This document shows, piece by piece, positions 24,001 to 38,362 of a stretch of 64,000 nucleotides of DNA. The stretch lies in NCBI RefSeq assembly GCF_041296385.1, contig NC_091014.1, positions 11,011,578 through 11,075,577 on the forward strand, written 5' to 3'. The notes beneath the pieces are model-generated. The model ran no database searches. It had not been told where the DNA came from and saw only the letters and a program-made list of their open reading frames with translations. Made by a program: the position numbers and the translations under genes. Every line of letters starts with the position of its first letter. Position 1 is the stretch's first letter. Source of the DNA: Aphelocoma coerulescens. Its lineage: Eukaryota > Chordata > Aves > Passeriformes > Corvidae.

Positions 24001-27000
24001 TACTGCCAAAATGTGTTTTGGAGAACAGATGATTGCTGCTGCTCCTCAAATCTCTTTCCATTTCTTTTGCCGTATTTTCTCTCTTATGCATAGTTTGGAA
24101 TAGCAATTAGTATTGAACCCTCTCGTACCAAGAGGGAAAAGTTAGCTCTGCAGTAAGATTGGCAATGTTTTCATGGTAAAAATAGCTAATGGTGGCCTTT
24201 GTATTTTTGCAACACAGACTGCTAAGCAGAACACTGAATATCAGTAGATCTTCATTATTTGGCATATTAAAAATATAAGACAATTTTAATGCCCACCAGT
24301 AAATATTTAGGTGTGTTTCAGTTTATTTAACAAGTAGATATGATGATTTAAGTGGACTACTAGAAAAAAAGTGCTAAATTCCTTGAAGTAATTTATATCT
24401 AACAAGAAAATAACAAATTGTGTGAATAGTGTAAAAAAAGTTAAAGATGTTCTGTCTAAAGGGTCTTAAAACCTACTTTAAATGAAATTGTGAGAGGTTT
24501 GGAATATTCCTTTGTTGTCCTAAGAGTTTGTCAATTCTTTTTTCTCCTCTCCTCAAACAAGTTTCCCTTATTTTGTTTTCAGTTGTTCTTTTCAGTCCAG
24601 TGTGTTGAGATCTAGAGCAAGGGAAGAGGATGGACGGGAGAAGGGAAGGGAAACTATGGCCTATCCCCTTTTCCTTCTGTCTCTGGTCTGACACAAGCTG
24701 CCAGCTCTGCTCTGAGCTGTGCAGGGGACAGACTCTGTCACCCTGTGCAAAGCTGTAGAAGAGCCAATGTGACTGTGCAGGCAACTTCTGCCTCCACCTC
24801 CGTGCTCCTTTGACATCTGATAGTGTTGTCTGGGCTGAAAGTGGACATGCAGAGCACAGACTTGTGCAAGTCGTTAAAGATGAGGACAAGGTGATTTAAA
24901 GCCAGCAATATAATCTAAACTGCAGAAAATAACTAACATATATTGCCAATCACAAGTGCCTGATGCATACAGACGTATCTTCTATGACACAAAAAAAGTG
25001 TATTAGAATAACAAGAGTTTGTTTATTCTTTACTCGACCCACACAGATTATGAGGACTTGAAATAAAATATCTGCAGACTGTAATTTTTTTCACTTGGGC
25101 TGAGCGAAATATTTTGTATGGAAACAACCCTCTACTCATTAAATTTTTCAAACTGTCTTGTTATTTTGTCTTGGCTTTAATACCTAAGAGGTCCAATATG
25201 TTTATTATCAACAGAGTTCTGAAAGATTTCCCCCTGGAAAGAAATCTAGTTTTCAGCTTTGCGATATTGCAAAAGAAATTTGGTTTTTGTAAAACTAATT
25301 ATTTAATAATTGGTCCTCATATTTCAGAATGTCTTGTGTTTCCAGCCTGTAATAACACAGTTGTGAATTTTGCTGTGTTTACGGCAACCTAGCTCTGACT
25401 TATGGGGTTTTTTTAACCTCTACTGGTTAAAAATTATATCCCTGTGTTATTGCACTTTACAAGACTTACATGATGAATCCTTATAAATCTACACTCTAAA
25501 AATAATTCATTGATTTGATTCTTTGAGAAGAAAGTAAAATAAAGTTGTTAAATTTTAGGTGGACAGGACATAAAAGTTAAGATTCAAAGTATTTTATTCT
25601 GCAAAATACTAATCATGATAGCTGATATATTAAAAAGAAAGGTAATAAATCTGGATACTATTGGAAATACCCATATTGATAAATTTATCATGGTTGATTA
25701 CCAAGAAACTGCTTGTAAAGTCATGAGTCGGTTAATGGATCAAAATATATCTTCTATACTTTAATTTTAGCATGTGCATTGTCATATTATCCAGTGCTGT
25801 AGTTGTTACTATTTTTAAAGTAGTATCACCTTCACAAATGATGCCTTCAGTTTTAAAGTGAGGAAGATAGATAACAAAAAGGAAAGGCTAGAAAAAGTAT
25901 TATGTGGTCACATGTGGATTTGAATATACTTAGAGAGTGGCTTTTTGTGGATATGTCCAAAATTTGCACTCTTGAAAGCTTGTAACAACATACAGAATAT
26001 AATTTAAAGATAAGATTACTGTTTATTTGTTACTACAGACTCACTTTATTGCATACTGGATTTTCCTATTTTCTCAAATTGCCTCCCTAGCAGTTTTTCA
26101 TATGCCTGTTGGATAATAAAGAACTTTTGCCATACTTCTGCTTAAGATAGTAGACACCTTGCAGCCTTGGCATCCTGTCACCGTCAATGTGTCTTTACCC
26201 CCTTGAGTGCCCTCTTCCTTCATGCTGTCTCTTTCATAATTCTTTAGTAGTTGGTTGCTTTACATAATACAGATATTTGAAAATAGATATAAACAATTTA
26301 AAAACAACATTAATTTCTGCCTTTTTTTACACGAAGATTATTCATTTTTATCTTATTAGGAAAATTTTCAATGGAAAAATGTATTGGGACAAAATCCTGA
26401 ACATTACCCAGAGGATATGTTTACATGGATTTGCACAGAATTCTGGGTTAGTTGAATGAAATTGAATAAGCAATGTATGGTTTAAAGTACATTTGTGCTT
26501 GAAGAACCTATTTCTAAATTCAGGCAGGACATTTCATTGAGACCATTCCCCACAATTGCCATTGGAGCCTGTCAGACCTCCTTCAAGTAAATATTCAACT
26601 TTTCAACAAAAACATTTAGCCTAAGCATCTGTTGTAAAACTAGACCAGGACTTTTCCATTAATCAATGTGATAAGATTATCTACTTCTAACAAGGTCACA
26701 CATCTCATTTGCAACTCAACTTTCAGGTAACAAGTTGTGTATTTAAATTTTTTTTGGTCTTCCAGTTAGGCACACCACTTTTTAAAACAAGTATCTGTAT
26801 AACTGTTCAGTATGTAGAAGTATTTCATGGTAAGCTATTTACATTTTTTAACCTTTTGTTCTGTTCCTGTGAAAGGCTCTATGTCCTTGGTATCCATTTA
26901 TTTTCAGTAGTATTTGAAGTTACTCAGACCCATTAAGGTCAGCACCTTACTGTATGTTGTTGAAAACCAATAAATAGTTGCTGACTAGGAAAAGAGTAGA

Positions 27001-27479
27001 AAAGAGGGGAAAAAACAAATCTAGACCTTGGCCTTCGCAGTTGGCAGCCGAAAATCAAAAGCAGACGTGGGTAGCTCAGCATGATGAGTATGGCAAGTGA
27101 CAGACTGTTCAGAGCTGAAGGAAAGACGATAATGAAATCTTAAATTACAAAATCTTCCAAAACAAGCTGACAACATGGCTCAAAACAAATTAAAAAGTAA
27201 AAACAGCTACATAGGGCTTGGCAAAGACAAAGAAGAAATAGAGATTGGGAATGCCAAAAGGCAGTTGCATCTTTAGAGCCTTTCAATTCAAGTGCTCATA
27301 GTTTATCATGTGAACTTGTTTCCAAAGAAGCCTGGAGTTTGCTGGTTAGCTTTGGAGGTCCAAAGAAATGGCAGTGCCAGTAAGCATGTAAGCATGTTCT
27401 GTTTTGCATATACAGAGCAGGATGGAAGGAGATTTTGGTAGCAACACTGCCTGTTACAGATGTTTTCAGATAAGGCATC

Positions 27480-27572
27480 TTTGCCCATGGCATGGAGGTT
27501 GGAACTAAGTAGTCTGTAATGTCCCTTCTAACCCAAACCATTCTATGATTGTATGATGCTATGATACTGTTT
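27480..27572 (+). mobile_element. CR1 LINE 3' terminus (plus)
   Basis: Recognisable from the GCCCATGGCATGGAGGTTGG block, then AATGTCCCTTCTAACCCAAA and the terminal repeat CATTCTATGATTGTATGATG. It is 5'-truncated. The terminal repeat is extended and degenerate (ATGATGCTATGATA), suggesting several repeat units. Confidence 0.8.
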
Positions 27573-29560
27573 ATATTCCTATGGCTCCTTATGGAAGAAC
27601 AGTATTTACATTCCATGTTAGAAATGACCAAATAGGATTATATGACTCTTGTTTGCAGTTAAAACAAGTTCTTGGTACAATAGAAAATAAATGGAGTAAG
27701 AAGAGCATAACAGAGCAGCTACTGAGCTGGGAGGGTGGTGCCAGGAGATGTTTTATTTTGTATTTCTTAGCAATCTTTCTTATGGTGATGAAAGAAGGCT
27801 TAGTTGTTTGAGCTGTTATTTTGCTTTATTTGAAATAAAAATCTCAGCAACTAGCATTTTACTATGAATCTGACTGAAATTTCAGCACAGTCAGCCTGAA
27901 CATACCAAATACATACTTGGTACATTGCTTCAGTGTCATTTAGTTGAACCCAAATAGAGGTGCTCAACTCCTTGGACAACATCCTGAGTATAAAATACCT
28001 TTGGTTTCATTCCTAATTTGCAAAGGCTCACTAAATCTCTCAGATTGTTGCATATCTTGCAAGATATCTAGTGTATCTTTACTGATTTTTCAGCTTTCAA
28101 GTCAAGCAACATGTTGTTTCACCTTCTTACTTAGTATCTGGCTTGATCTGAGTTTGCATTTTGACAGGATTTTGTTCAGCAGTAATTGCAGTCCAAGGTA
28201 ATAGTTGACCTTAACATGTTCTCAGTCTGGATATAACACTAAATCTGATTTTTTGAGGAAACCTAAGGATGTATATACAGTGAGATTACTAATTACGTCA
28301 AATTCCCTTTAGCCTTTTGGAATCAGTGTACTGATTTTATTTGGACTAGTATTACACCTGAAGCATCTAAATAATAAAAAAGGATGCTAATATTTTTATA
28401 CTATTTATACATATTAACTACTTTATCTGTGAATATATAGGAATATGAATATTATGAGAACTTTAAGATAGTCACATTATTAGTTAAAATTATAGAAAAA
28501 ATAAAATTAGACATCCTAAATTAGTGTTAAAATTACACATTATGTTAAGTTTTGGATGCCTTGTGTTAGTAAAATAATAGGGAAATCAAGTGAATTCCTG
28601 TTCTCAGTTTATATGTGAGAAGGAATTGTGTCCTGGAGATTCCATTGGTTCTAGCTTGAATGTAACAGCATGGACAGTGAATAAATGAGATTTCATGCCT
28701 GCTCTATATCTAGAAAAAATCAGCCCATAGATAGTGTCCCTGCTTAATTAATTCTTTATTGACCTTAAATTTGATTTCCTGCAGTTGTCACCAGCATGAG
28801 AAATATATATGACTTAACCAGGAAAATCCTTCTGCTTTGCAAATCTTAATGCAATATGAAAACTATGTTTTGACATATAGTTTGGATAGCTGCAACATGT
28901 ATTGTTAGGTCAACAAATGTAGATGGTTGTTGACTTGATCATAGTCCTAGGGTTTGTATCTGAAATGATAAATATTTTTTGCTCACATTCAGAGAAAATG
29001 GTATGATGTTTGAGAATGAAAGAGACTTGGCCCAGATTCTTGAGCAAATGCATTTGCCAATGAAAAAAAGATGTGGTATATATCATTTTGTTTTTACAGT
29101 ATTGTCAAGTTTAATGAATTGTATCTCTGGCTTTTGCTTTTGTTCTTTAGATAATAACTTCCAAAAAAAATTATTGTAATTCTTGGCTTAAAGACAAGGT
29201 ATTTGATTAAGTTGTATGTAAGAGTGCCTATTTGTGGCATATTTATCATTTCATCATCTATAATGTATTTCTTTCCTCTTATCTACTCTCTGTATGCACT
29301 TGTGCTCAGTTCAGCTTGTTCTCTGTGTTCTGAAAAATGGTTTTGAAAAAAGGAAAAAAATGGAAAATGAATGGTCGATTTCAGAAGTGGGAAAGTTTTT
29401 CACAGTTTATTGAGTTTCTCTGATTTTTTTTTTTTTATTTAAAGCTTAACTGATTCTAGTAATCCTTGAGAAATGTGAATCTCAATTATGTCTACCCTCA
29501 ACAAGCTCCATGATGTTGAGGAGTCACCGCCCATCTTTTGTTTATTTTTCAAATAATAGT

Positions 29561-29614
29561 GGTTGTCCCTTACCTTGTGGTTGTCCCTTACCTTGTGTTT
29601 TTCCCTTATCTTGT
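29561..29614. repeat. Tandem repeat, 3 x 18 bp
   Basis: Units 29561-29578 and 29579-29596 are identical (GGTTGTCCCTTACCTTGT). The third, 29597-29614 (GTTTTTCCCTTATCTTGT), differs at a few positions. Because the period is a multiple of three, a minus-strand frame across it shows a repeated KVRDNH motif, but this is a by-product and not evidence of a gene. Confidence 0.92.
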
Positions 29615-29848
29615 GAAAGCCTGCCATGAAATAAAAAAAAGTTATCTGACATAAAATAGCATCTTTTCTTAGATTAAATAGTTGTAATGCAGGAATTAAT
29701 TACTTGCTTAAGAATTTTGGTAATGCAGAAAGCATCCAGATTGTCTCTAACAAATTGGATATTGAGTTACCTGGGGTTTACCAGGCTGACAGGTTGCAAG
29801 ACTGACTGTAGTAAAAATCTTGGTCACCAGCAGAAAAACCTCTGCGCA

Positions 29849-29932
29849 TTGTTTTTTGTTTGTTGGTTTGGGGTTTTTTTGTTTGTTTGCTTGTTTGTTT
29901 GATTTTTGGTTTTTTTTATTGGGGTTTTTTTT
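29849..29932. repeat. T/G low-complexity tract with GTTT units
   Basis: GTTT and GTTTTTT units alternating with GG, for example TTGTTTGTTTGCTTGTTTGTTTG at 29878-29900. Simple sequence without coding meaning. Confidence 0.93.
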
Positions 29933-32900
29933 GAGGATATGCTTAGAAAATAGTGTCTTGTCTCTTAGACAGAGTTTGCTGTACATGGGTGTCTGAGATT
30001 GTGCTGGTCTAATAGAAAGTCAGAGGATAATAGCCTCTTGCCACTAGCTTAAGTGAAAGGTAAAATGGAAACGTTTATTTTCCAGATGAGACATTGATTT
30101 AGTAACAGCTTTCTATTACTGCAAATTACTGATATAGAAGTTAGCATTTCCTCCTCTTTGAAGCAGCCTGGTGTGTTCAAAATGAGTTACACGCTCCAGT
30201 AGCTAAAAGCTGTTTGACTCCAATAACAGGCTTTTTATCCAAAATATGGACCACACTTACAGGGAATATAAAATCACAGTTATTATTGTAGAAGAGTGTC
30301 TTTCTTTCTATTTCCCCTCCTCTCTTTTTCTTTTCTTTGATATGCAGTGAACATGTACTCTCTGGGAATGGCAAGAAAATAGATCTGTTTCCTTACAATT
30401 TTCCCGTATCTCATCTCTTGTTATTGCTTTCTTTATCAAGAGTTTTGTTGCACATTTAGCAGAACTTTATTCCTTCATTTTAGATATAATAAAATTGTTT
30501 TTCTTCTTTTTACAATGTTTATTTTAAGGTGTTTTCAACTGTTCTTTCCCTGTGGAGTCATCTTATCTGTAGAAGCTGAGAAATTGGGAGAGCAATGTCA
30601 AAATGAGACTATTTCTCAGAGCCTGGTGACTTCCTGGGGTTTCTTGGATTGTTTGAAAAAACAGTATTGAAGTGTAGTAAAATACACAGTGCCTAAATAT
30701 CATAAATATATCATAAATGGATCTGAAATGCTAAGTAATATATGAAAAAATAATCCATCATATATTGCCTGCTTTTAATAATATCATTAATTAAATTAAT
30801 ATAATATAATGTATCTTGATTGCACATAATCCAGCAAGTAACTTCTTTAGTTCTGTCTCTGAGGGCTTCTTTGCACATTTTGGAAGCAGAGAGAAAATAA
30901 ATCAGAGGCAACAAAGGCATGGTCTACATCTTATAAACCTTAACTTCTATGTTCTGCTAATCAGCCTTTGTCAGATCCAGCTCAGTTAGAGCAGAATTCT
31001 TACATAAAATAAGAAAATGGAGGAGGGGGAAGCAGGAATTGGGCAGATGAGTTGTGGGTGGCTTGTTTGTCTAATTCCTAAACCAATGTAGATTTTTGAT
31101 GTGGAAGATAACATGTTTTCATTACCTTTTTATTTATCTAGTCTTGAAAAATGGGAAACAACTTTTTTTAATCTACTTAAAATAATAAGGGGATTTGTCC
31201 ACGTAGATCCCTTTAGGGTAATTGAACACAAAGCTCTGAAAGACTAAAGATTCACCTACTCCTTATAGCAGTGGCAGAGAGACTTTCTATGGTGCAAAAT
31301 GCTTTGTGAGAGATTCTCCAAGTACACATTTATGTATCTTTTATAGAGAAAATATTTTCTAAACTAAAACTTTTGGAGCATTTACCTTCTATGCTGGATT
31401 GTGGGTTTTTATGTCACAACTAGTCAGCTTAGAAATATTTAACTTTTAGAATTTTCTATTCTAATAATTCCCTAATACCATTCCTTGAATACATTTTCAT
31501 AATGCATTTTGCTGAAACACCATGAGTTTCTGTAAACTACATAAATTAATGATAATCAGAGAATTAAAATTCTATACAGTACACAAGTCAAACTTCTTGG
31601 TGCTCTTTTTAAATAGCTAGTTTGCATAAATTATTCAGGTTTATAGAAAGTGCAGTTGCATGCATTTTGATATGTTAGTTATTTTGTATTTTTGTGTAAC
31701 ATTTAAAAGAATAAGACAAATATAAGACCTTGGGTTTTTTAATCCGACTGAGTTCTTTATTTGGAAACAAAGCATGCCTTTTCTGTTTTTAAAGGAGTGT
31801 TTGTGGCTAACAGTATCAGAAAATGTATGCACCCACAAAAATGTGTGGAGAAATTGCGTCCTTCAAAATAAAAGGCATGCAGTTAATCTCCCAGACCCTT
31901 AGCAATGCATCAGAAAGCATTCCTCAAGTGCACTTCAAGAGCATGGATTTGTCTCCTCTTTGTAAATTAGTAATGGGATTTGAAGTATCAGAAGTCTGTT
32001 TTCATCATGTGGCAGGTTTTGAAGGGCTTCTCTCCTAGTGTGGTTTTCTTTTTGAGACTTGGTCTGACAAAACCTCTTTTGATCTCTGATCTCCCCAATA
32101 GGACAGAAGAAGAGCCAGAATCTGGTTTTAGCTAATATATAAAATCCATTAAAAGATGATTCATTCCTGCATTAGCTACTTCTATGCTGTCACTTTACAG
32201 TACCTCCAAATGCAGTCCTAGATTCTATCTAGGAAGATAGAAATTTTTTTTTAAATTTAGCTGCCAGAAAATATTTTTTAAAATTGCATAATAATAAATA
32301 GACAATAATAAAGAGATTCCTCTCAGAAAAAGAAAATAAAAGAATCAAGGGCTAGTTTCTCCTTTCACAGTATAAAGGGTTCTTGAAAAGTATCATGAAC
32401 CATTTACTTTGATGAATGATAAAATGTAGCAAAATCCTATTTTAAAAGAGAAAAGAAAAAAACCTCCTTGAGTTGCAAGAACATGTTTGTAAAGTTAATG
32501 ATAAATGCATTAGTTGAGTTCTCTCAGAAGCCCTGATTAACTGTTAATTTAACTATCCATATCCCTTTCATGTCACCCATAAAAGAGTACTTCTGTAATG
32601 GTCTCTTTCTAGTCATTCTTTTGAAATATCATAGAGAACTCATTAAATATTGAAACAAAACTTGAACAATCTTTCTAAGGCAGCCTAGAGTTTGAAGCTC
32701 CCTCTAGCAATATTCATATTTTAGAAAAAGTTACACCCTGATCCAGGGCAGCTTTAAATCTGACATGATGCAGCAGTCCTTTAGGATTTATCACTTTACC
32801 TGTACCTTACCCTCATATGGTAATACTCTATGCATGCTTTCATATGTCAGTTAAGGAATATTGTACATCATGAAGAGAAGATTCAGGTTTCTGCTGATAT

Positions 32901-33489
32901 TTGTGTCCCTAAATCCATCAAAGGAACACTTCCTGTATGTTGAGGGTAGACAGGTGTTTATATATTTGAGAGAAAATTCAGTTTTCCAGTTTCAGAGGCT
33001 GCTTCATTCCTGATGATTTCACAGTGCCCATTAATTCACTTGCATTCTATTATTGATTACTGGACTTAGCATCATGTTTTTGAAAGAACCAATTTATAGT
33101 GAGTTCTCCTTAGGAATAAGGATGTTTAGTTTCTCAAAAGGAAGAAAGAGGTTACTTTTAAATTTTGCTATTTCAGCATATTCAAAAAAAAATCCTAATT
33201 TTGATCAAAACAAGTTGTATCACAGATCCATTGCCAGGAACTGAATGCGAATGTAGATGCCATTGAGACAATGATTACTCTCAGTGATTTCATTTTCAGG
33301 CCTCTGAACATGATGCTTTGAGTAACTATACAAAGAGTCCTACAACAACAGACAAAATCCAAAACCTGTTCGTGATACAAATAGGGATAAATATAAGGGG
33401 AAATCTGTGCCACAATGGGGAAGAGTTCTAAAAAACTTGTGAGTTGTTATGTTTTTATATATTGTTACAACAAACCTTTATAAAATCAA

Positions 33490-33680
33490 ATGAAAAATTT
33501 AAAAAAAAAAAAATCAAAATTCAGAATAACATCTTACAATTGTTTTAATCCCAGAAAAAAAAAACAAAACAAACAAAAACCAACACACAAACAAAAAAAA
33601 ACCACAACAACTACAAAAAACACCCAAAACAAACAAAAACCAAACCAAACCAACAACAAAAAAAATAAACCCAAGAAAAT
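33490..33680. repeat. A/C-rich low-complexity tract
   Basis: An A13 run at the start is followed, after about 40 bases of ordinary sequence, by CAAA/CAAAA/CCAAA units, the complement-type counterpart of the T/G tracts at 29849 and 44779. Plus and minus frames across it (lysine/asparagine/threonine-rich, and phenylalanine/valine-rich) are artefacts. Confidence 0.92.
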
Positions 33681-35200
33681 TAAGAACCCCAAGAGATCCC
33701 TTTTTCCTGCCCAAACCCCTTAATTTGGTTGGGTTTAGTAGGAGAAACATTATTTTTACATTTTCTGAAGTTTAGGGTACTGGCATGGGTTTCAGGATGT
33801 TTCAGGTGTTTACTGATTTGTTCAGTGCAGCTGCTTTGGTCAAGGTGAGCTGTTTGACTGCTGCATTTCCAGTTCATCAGACTGGATCAGTGCAATGATC
33901 CTGTGCAGGATGAGCTGCAGTGAGCTGCAGCTGCCTAGAGCTGCATCTCAGCTAATGGGGTCAGACTCTGCCTGCTTCCATACCACTTGTACTTCTGCCT
34001 GTATGATTGCCTACTGCTGATGTGATGTATGTTGAACTCCTTTCTCCTCTCTCTTTCCTTGTTTGTTGGAGGTTTTTTTGTATGATCCCTGTAGATGTAC
34101 TCACCAGCTCTACTCGTGGTACAAGCATCGTCTTTCACCATCAGTAGCTGTGCAATGACACTAACACTGAAGTACATCCAGACCTTCCTGCTTCTGATTT
34201 TTTAAACTGTCAGAACGTGCACCTTCTAAGAGAATATTTAGTTAGATATAATCCTGTTTCTATTACTCATGTCTTTGATGTTATTCTCCCCACAGGTCTT
34301 CCAGACCATGACTCTTCATTGATAGAGCTTTTTAGATTTTATGTCATTAATATAAACTTTAAAAATACTGAAATGGTGCTTAAAACTGATGGTTTACTAG
34401 CTTCAGTTGTAATGTCTTAAACCCATATTCACTTTACTGGTGCAGTTTCCTGACTAGTCATTATCCAGTCTACATTTATGGAATCCGTCTTCACACTTCA
34501 CCTTAACTGATGGTTGTTCTATGTACAGAGCTTTGAACATTTTGCTGAAAGCCTGATAGATTATTTGAATTGCCTTCCTCCTCCCCATCCCCCAAACACC
34601 AAATAAATACATATTTATAATTAATAGATTTTCCCTTCCTCTTTCTTTTTTTCCTCTTTCACTACTTGTTCTAACAGCATTCATTAAAGGTCTCTTGATA
34701 TGCAAGTCACTACTTCCTCCTGTTTCTTCCAAAGTGTAAGTCCTGTATTCATGTAGCACTATGGTACTATTGTTAGAAATCCTTCCTGTAAATTCACAAT
34801 CCCTTTCTTTCCGAATTTAATGATAAAGATTAACCATTCCCTTGGGTTTTATGCAGTATCCCTTTACTTCTACTCAGTGTTGTGTTTTCTGTTTCTGCAT
34901 CCTCATTTACAGTATTTGAGAATCTGTATCAGTGTGTTTCTGAAAAGGAAAAACAAAAACAAAAAAGAAGTTGCTGTAGGAAATAGAGCTACTAGTAGAA
35001 ATGAAAACTTCAGTTGTAATGCATTTGCCAGATTTTATTTTTACCCTGACTTAATAGCCTTTGTCACAACAATCACACCCAAATACTTTCTTCCCTATGC
35101 CAAGCAACTGCATTGTTTGATCTCCCTTTAGGAAGCCCTGAGAGGACTTGCAAATAAGGGTAACACCTTTGAAAGAAGGCAAGCTCTGGTCAGAATATCA

Positions 35201-35314
35201 AATCCATCTATTGAGTGGAGTTGTCTGAATGCATACTCTGCACTATAAAAATAAAGTAATCCATCTATTAAATGGAGCTGTCTGAACACAAGCTCTCCAC
35301 TATAAAAACAAGGT
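35201..35314. repeat. Tandem duplication, 2 x 57 bp
   Basis: Unit 1 (35201-35257) and unit 2 (35258-35314) both begin AATCCATCTATT and both contain CTCTGCACTATAAAAA or CTCTCCACTATAAAAA. They differ at about ten positions, so the duplication is not recent. A degenerate piece to the left (AAGCTCTGGTCAGAATATCA, 35181-35200) may be the tail of an earlier unit. A minus frame across it shows a repeated FRQLH motif as a by-product. Confidence 0.9.
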
Positions 35315-38300
35315 AATCTGCCTTTGCAGGGAGCATTAAGCACCACTGCATTCACCATAGGGAAAAATATATGTGGGATATTTAGTTAGGTATATATAGA
35401 GAGTTACTTTCTGACAGCTTGTCTTTGCCAAAGTGCTAACTAAGCATTGTGTTAAAGCATCAATTTATCCATGGAGAGGCAATTTAGCAGTGTGCATTTC
35501 TTAGGCAGTGTATTATTTAATATCATATAAAGCTGCATATATGCTTAACCTCTTGATGGCTTTGTTCTTTCTGCTTCCTATGCTTTAGTACCCAGTAGGC
35601 CACTTCATCATTTCCAAATCCTTTTTTTTTTTTCTTTTTTTTTTTAATTATCTCCCTTGATTTTTTGTTTATTTTTGGTTGGTTGATTGGTTTTTGTTTT
35701 TTTGTTTAAAACGAGCAGTGTTTCAGAATGGCCATTAAAGGACAACTGTCTTTCTCTTTAGGAGGTAAAATATATTCGCTTTCTCAGTAAGCAGAGAGGA
35801 GTCATCTTTCATTAGCTGGATTATTGGAAACATCCAGTTCTTGCTCTGGGATATAATTTTGATCAGGCAGAGTATCACTGTACCACACACCACACTGTGT
35901 AGAGAGTAGTGTTTGGTATTATGAAATTTCTTTAAAAAGATTGTATTTACTATTTTGTGTATTCTACTTGGATAAGATGCATTTTCCTACAATTTAAAAA
36001 TGATAAAAACTTCTTGAATTTTCCTGAAGACAATATATTTCGCTGCCTACTTAAAATAATTGTTACTGGGATGGTTCATAAAACACTTAACTACATTATA
36101 GAGTGTCCTCATCTGAAGGTACTGTTTAAATAGCTTTGCACGTTGAACACTTTATGCTGATAAATTTTTCCTATTTCTACATCACAGTCAATCCACTATT
36201 TTCACTGCTACTAGGTCAATAATTATTGATCACTTGGTCATTCAACATAATTCTGTAGTGGTACTATGAATGAAGGTACAAATTGATAATGTAGGATAAT
36301 TCTGTTTTATTTTAATATTTTTTCTAGGAAGGTAGAACCAAGCACACAATCATTTCGGAGGCTTAAAGGATTTTGATATTTAAGATGTGATACTTTATTG
36401 TAGCTGTGAGGTGGCAACCTAGATTTCTTGTTTCAAATACCAAATGCTTAAAGCTTCTATTAAAAAATGATTGATATATGTAGAAATAATTCATGTGCTT
36501 TGCTGGAAGGAACAGAATGCACAATCAAGGCCAGTTTCCTGTGTCACCCATGCTGGTGTCACCAAGGGGAGAAGTTGTCTAGTTCAAGCATCCACATCCT
36601 AAAAATCATCTACTCTTTTGATGCTGTGAGGTACAGGTCACAAACTATATTCCAGTTGCCTTCCACTTGTTAACTTAAGAACTAAGTAGAAAATCAATGC
36701 CACCATTAAAGTCTTTCACAGGAAAAAATGCAGGGGAGATTACGAGCATTTTATTCCCACACTAGCAGTACATTTGCAAAGTCAAAATGTGAAATGGAAA
36801 ATAATACTCATTTATTTAAAAAAAAAAACAACTTTTGAGAACTGGAAGTAGCTACTGGAAGACTCCCAGGAAAGAGTTCAAAGAAAGGCAAGCATATGTT
36901 CCCCTAATATACTTCTAGTATGCTGACCTTTGTGGTGCTCCTTGATGAGGGTTAATGTCTTTGTATTTCATATTCCTTTTTTTTTTTCCTGTGTCAATAG
37001 GTTTTTGAAGCCATATTAGTTCTGTCTCTTCAGAATAAGATTAGTATTGCAAAAATCAATAAACAGTTTATTTTTTGTCACCTAAGATACAATGTTGCTA
37101 CATTATAACTTTATATTCTTTTGCTCTAGTCATAATTTTAGTTATGTTTCATGTTCTCCAAATTCAATTAGTTATCCTCTACTGAGCGCTCTACTTCTTC
37201 TAGGATTTGTTCAAAGTACTGCAATTATGGCACACACTTTTACATTTTCTTACCTATAGACAGAGCAAAATTCCTGTGGCTATGACACAGCAGATGTGTT
37301 GACTATAATACTGTTCTGTTTGATACTCTGAGATGTTTCTTTTTAAAATTGCTTCAATTATATAATTTCTTCTCTGTGTTTTTGCATGAAGTGTGGTGCA
37401 CAAGTGTCTCACATCTCTTCCCCTTTAGCTGAAAAATTCTATGAACTTTGACCCTACTTTTCTCATTGATTTTTTTGAAACTCTTGAGAGCTTTACTCAC
37501 CTACATGGTTTTTGTGCTTATTGTGGTTGGACATCACCAAACTGTGATAACTCTGTTTTCTGGGCCATTTTTCTTTTTTCCTTTGTGGGCAAGATTCGTT
37601 TCTGAGGATTACCTGAGCCTTCACTTCTTTGAACATCTTTTGTTACCTGTGATGCTTCAGAACAATGTGAAGGAGGTTTAAGCGTAATTATTTATTCCAG
37701 CATGAAAAGCTGTCTTCCTGTTGTTGGGGTCTTCTCCAATTTTATGTATTTTAGTTCCTAGGACACGGGATGCCTGTATGATTTGTGGTCCTTATAATAT
37801 GCCTATTTTCCTTAGTACTGTTTTCTAAAGACTTCTAGGCATGTTAGTGTGATTTTCCCGAATTCTCTTTCCCATTCTTTCAACTAAATATGTGCATATA
37901 TCATCCTGACATGTCTCTAAAATATTGAAAGAAGTACAGTCTTAGGCAGTCTCAGAGGAATTACGGTATCATCCATCCCTTTTGAATTAGCTGCCCATTT
38001 TTCTCCAGTTTCCTTCATTTGCTGCTGCTTGTTTTTTCTTTTTATCTTTGAAGGCATCAGATTTATACTGTTGCTTTTTCACTTGCTGCTCTTTCTCTGC
38101 TTGTTTTTGCAATTCATTTCTTCTACTGATTGCCAATGCATCCCTTGGTTCTTTGATTTAGCTGCTCCAGTACAAGCAGCTTTATGTCCAGTCTTGTTCT
38201 TCCTTCCTTCCATCACACCTTTGATTCCAACCTGATGTTAATTGCTGTTTTCGCTGACATTTCTAATCTAAAGATTGGTTTTCTCAGGCAGGAGTTCTGC

Positions 38301-38317
38301 CTTCTTCACCCATTATG

Positions 38318-38362
38318 CCTATATATATCTATACATATACACCTATATATGCATATAGGTTA
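38318..38362. repeat. AT-rich simple repeat
   Basis: Imperfect (TATA)n with CTATATATATCTATACATAT and CACCTATATATGCATATAGG; the latter is partly self-complementary. Confidence 0.8.

Noticed and set aside
24473..24889. 138-codon minus-strand open frame as a possible gene
   Set aside because: No recognisable domain, no exon homology, and lies wholly inside an intron of a plus-strand gene. Length is attainable by chance in a GC-richer patch.
33490..33750. Lysine/asparagine-rich and valine/phenylalanine-rich frames
   Set aside because: They are translations of an A/C-rich low-complexity tract on both strands.
35128..35358. Repeated FRQLH peptide in a minus-strand frame as a repeat protein
   Set aside because: It comes from the 57-bp tandem duplication, whose period happens to be a multiple of three.
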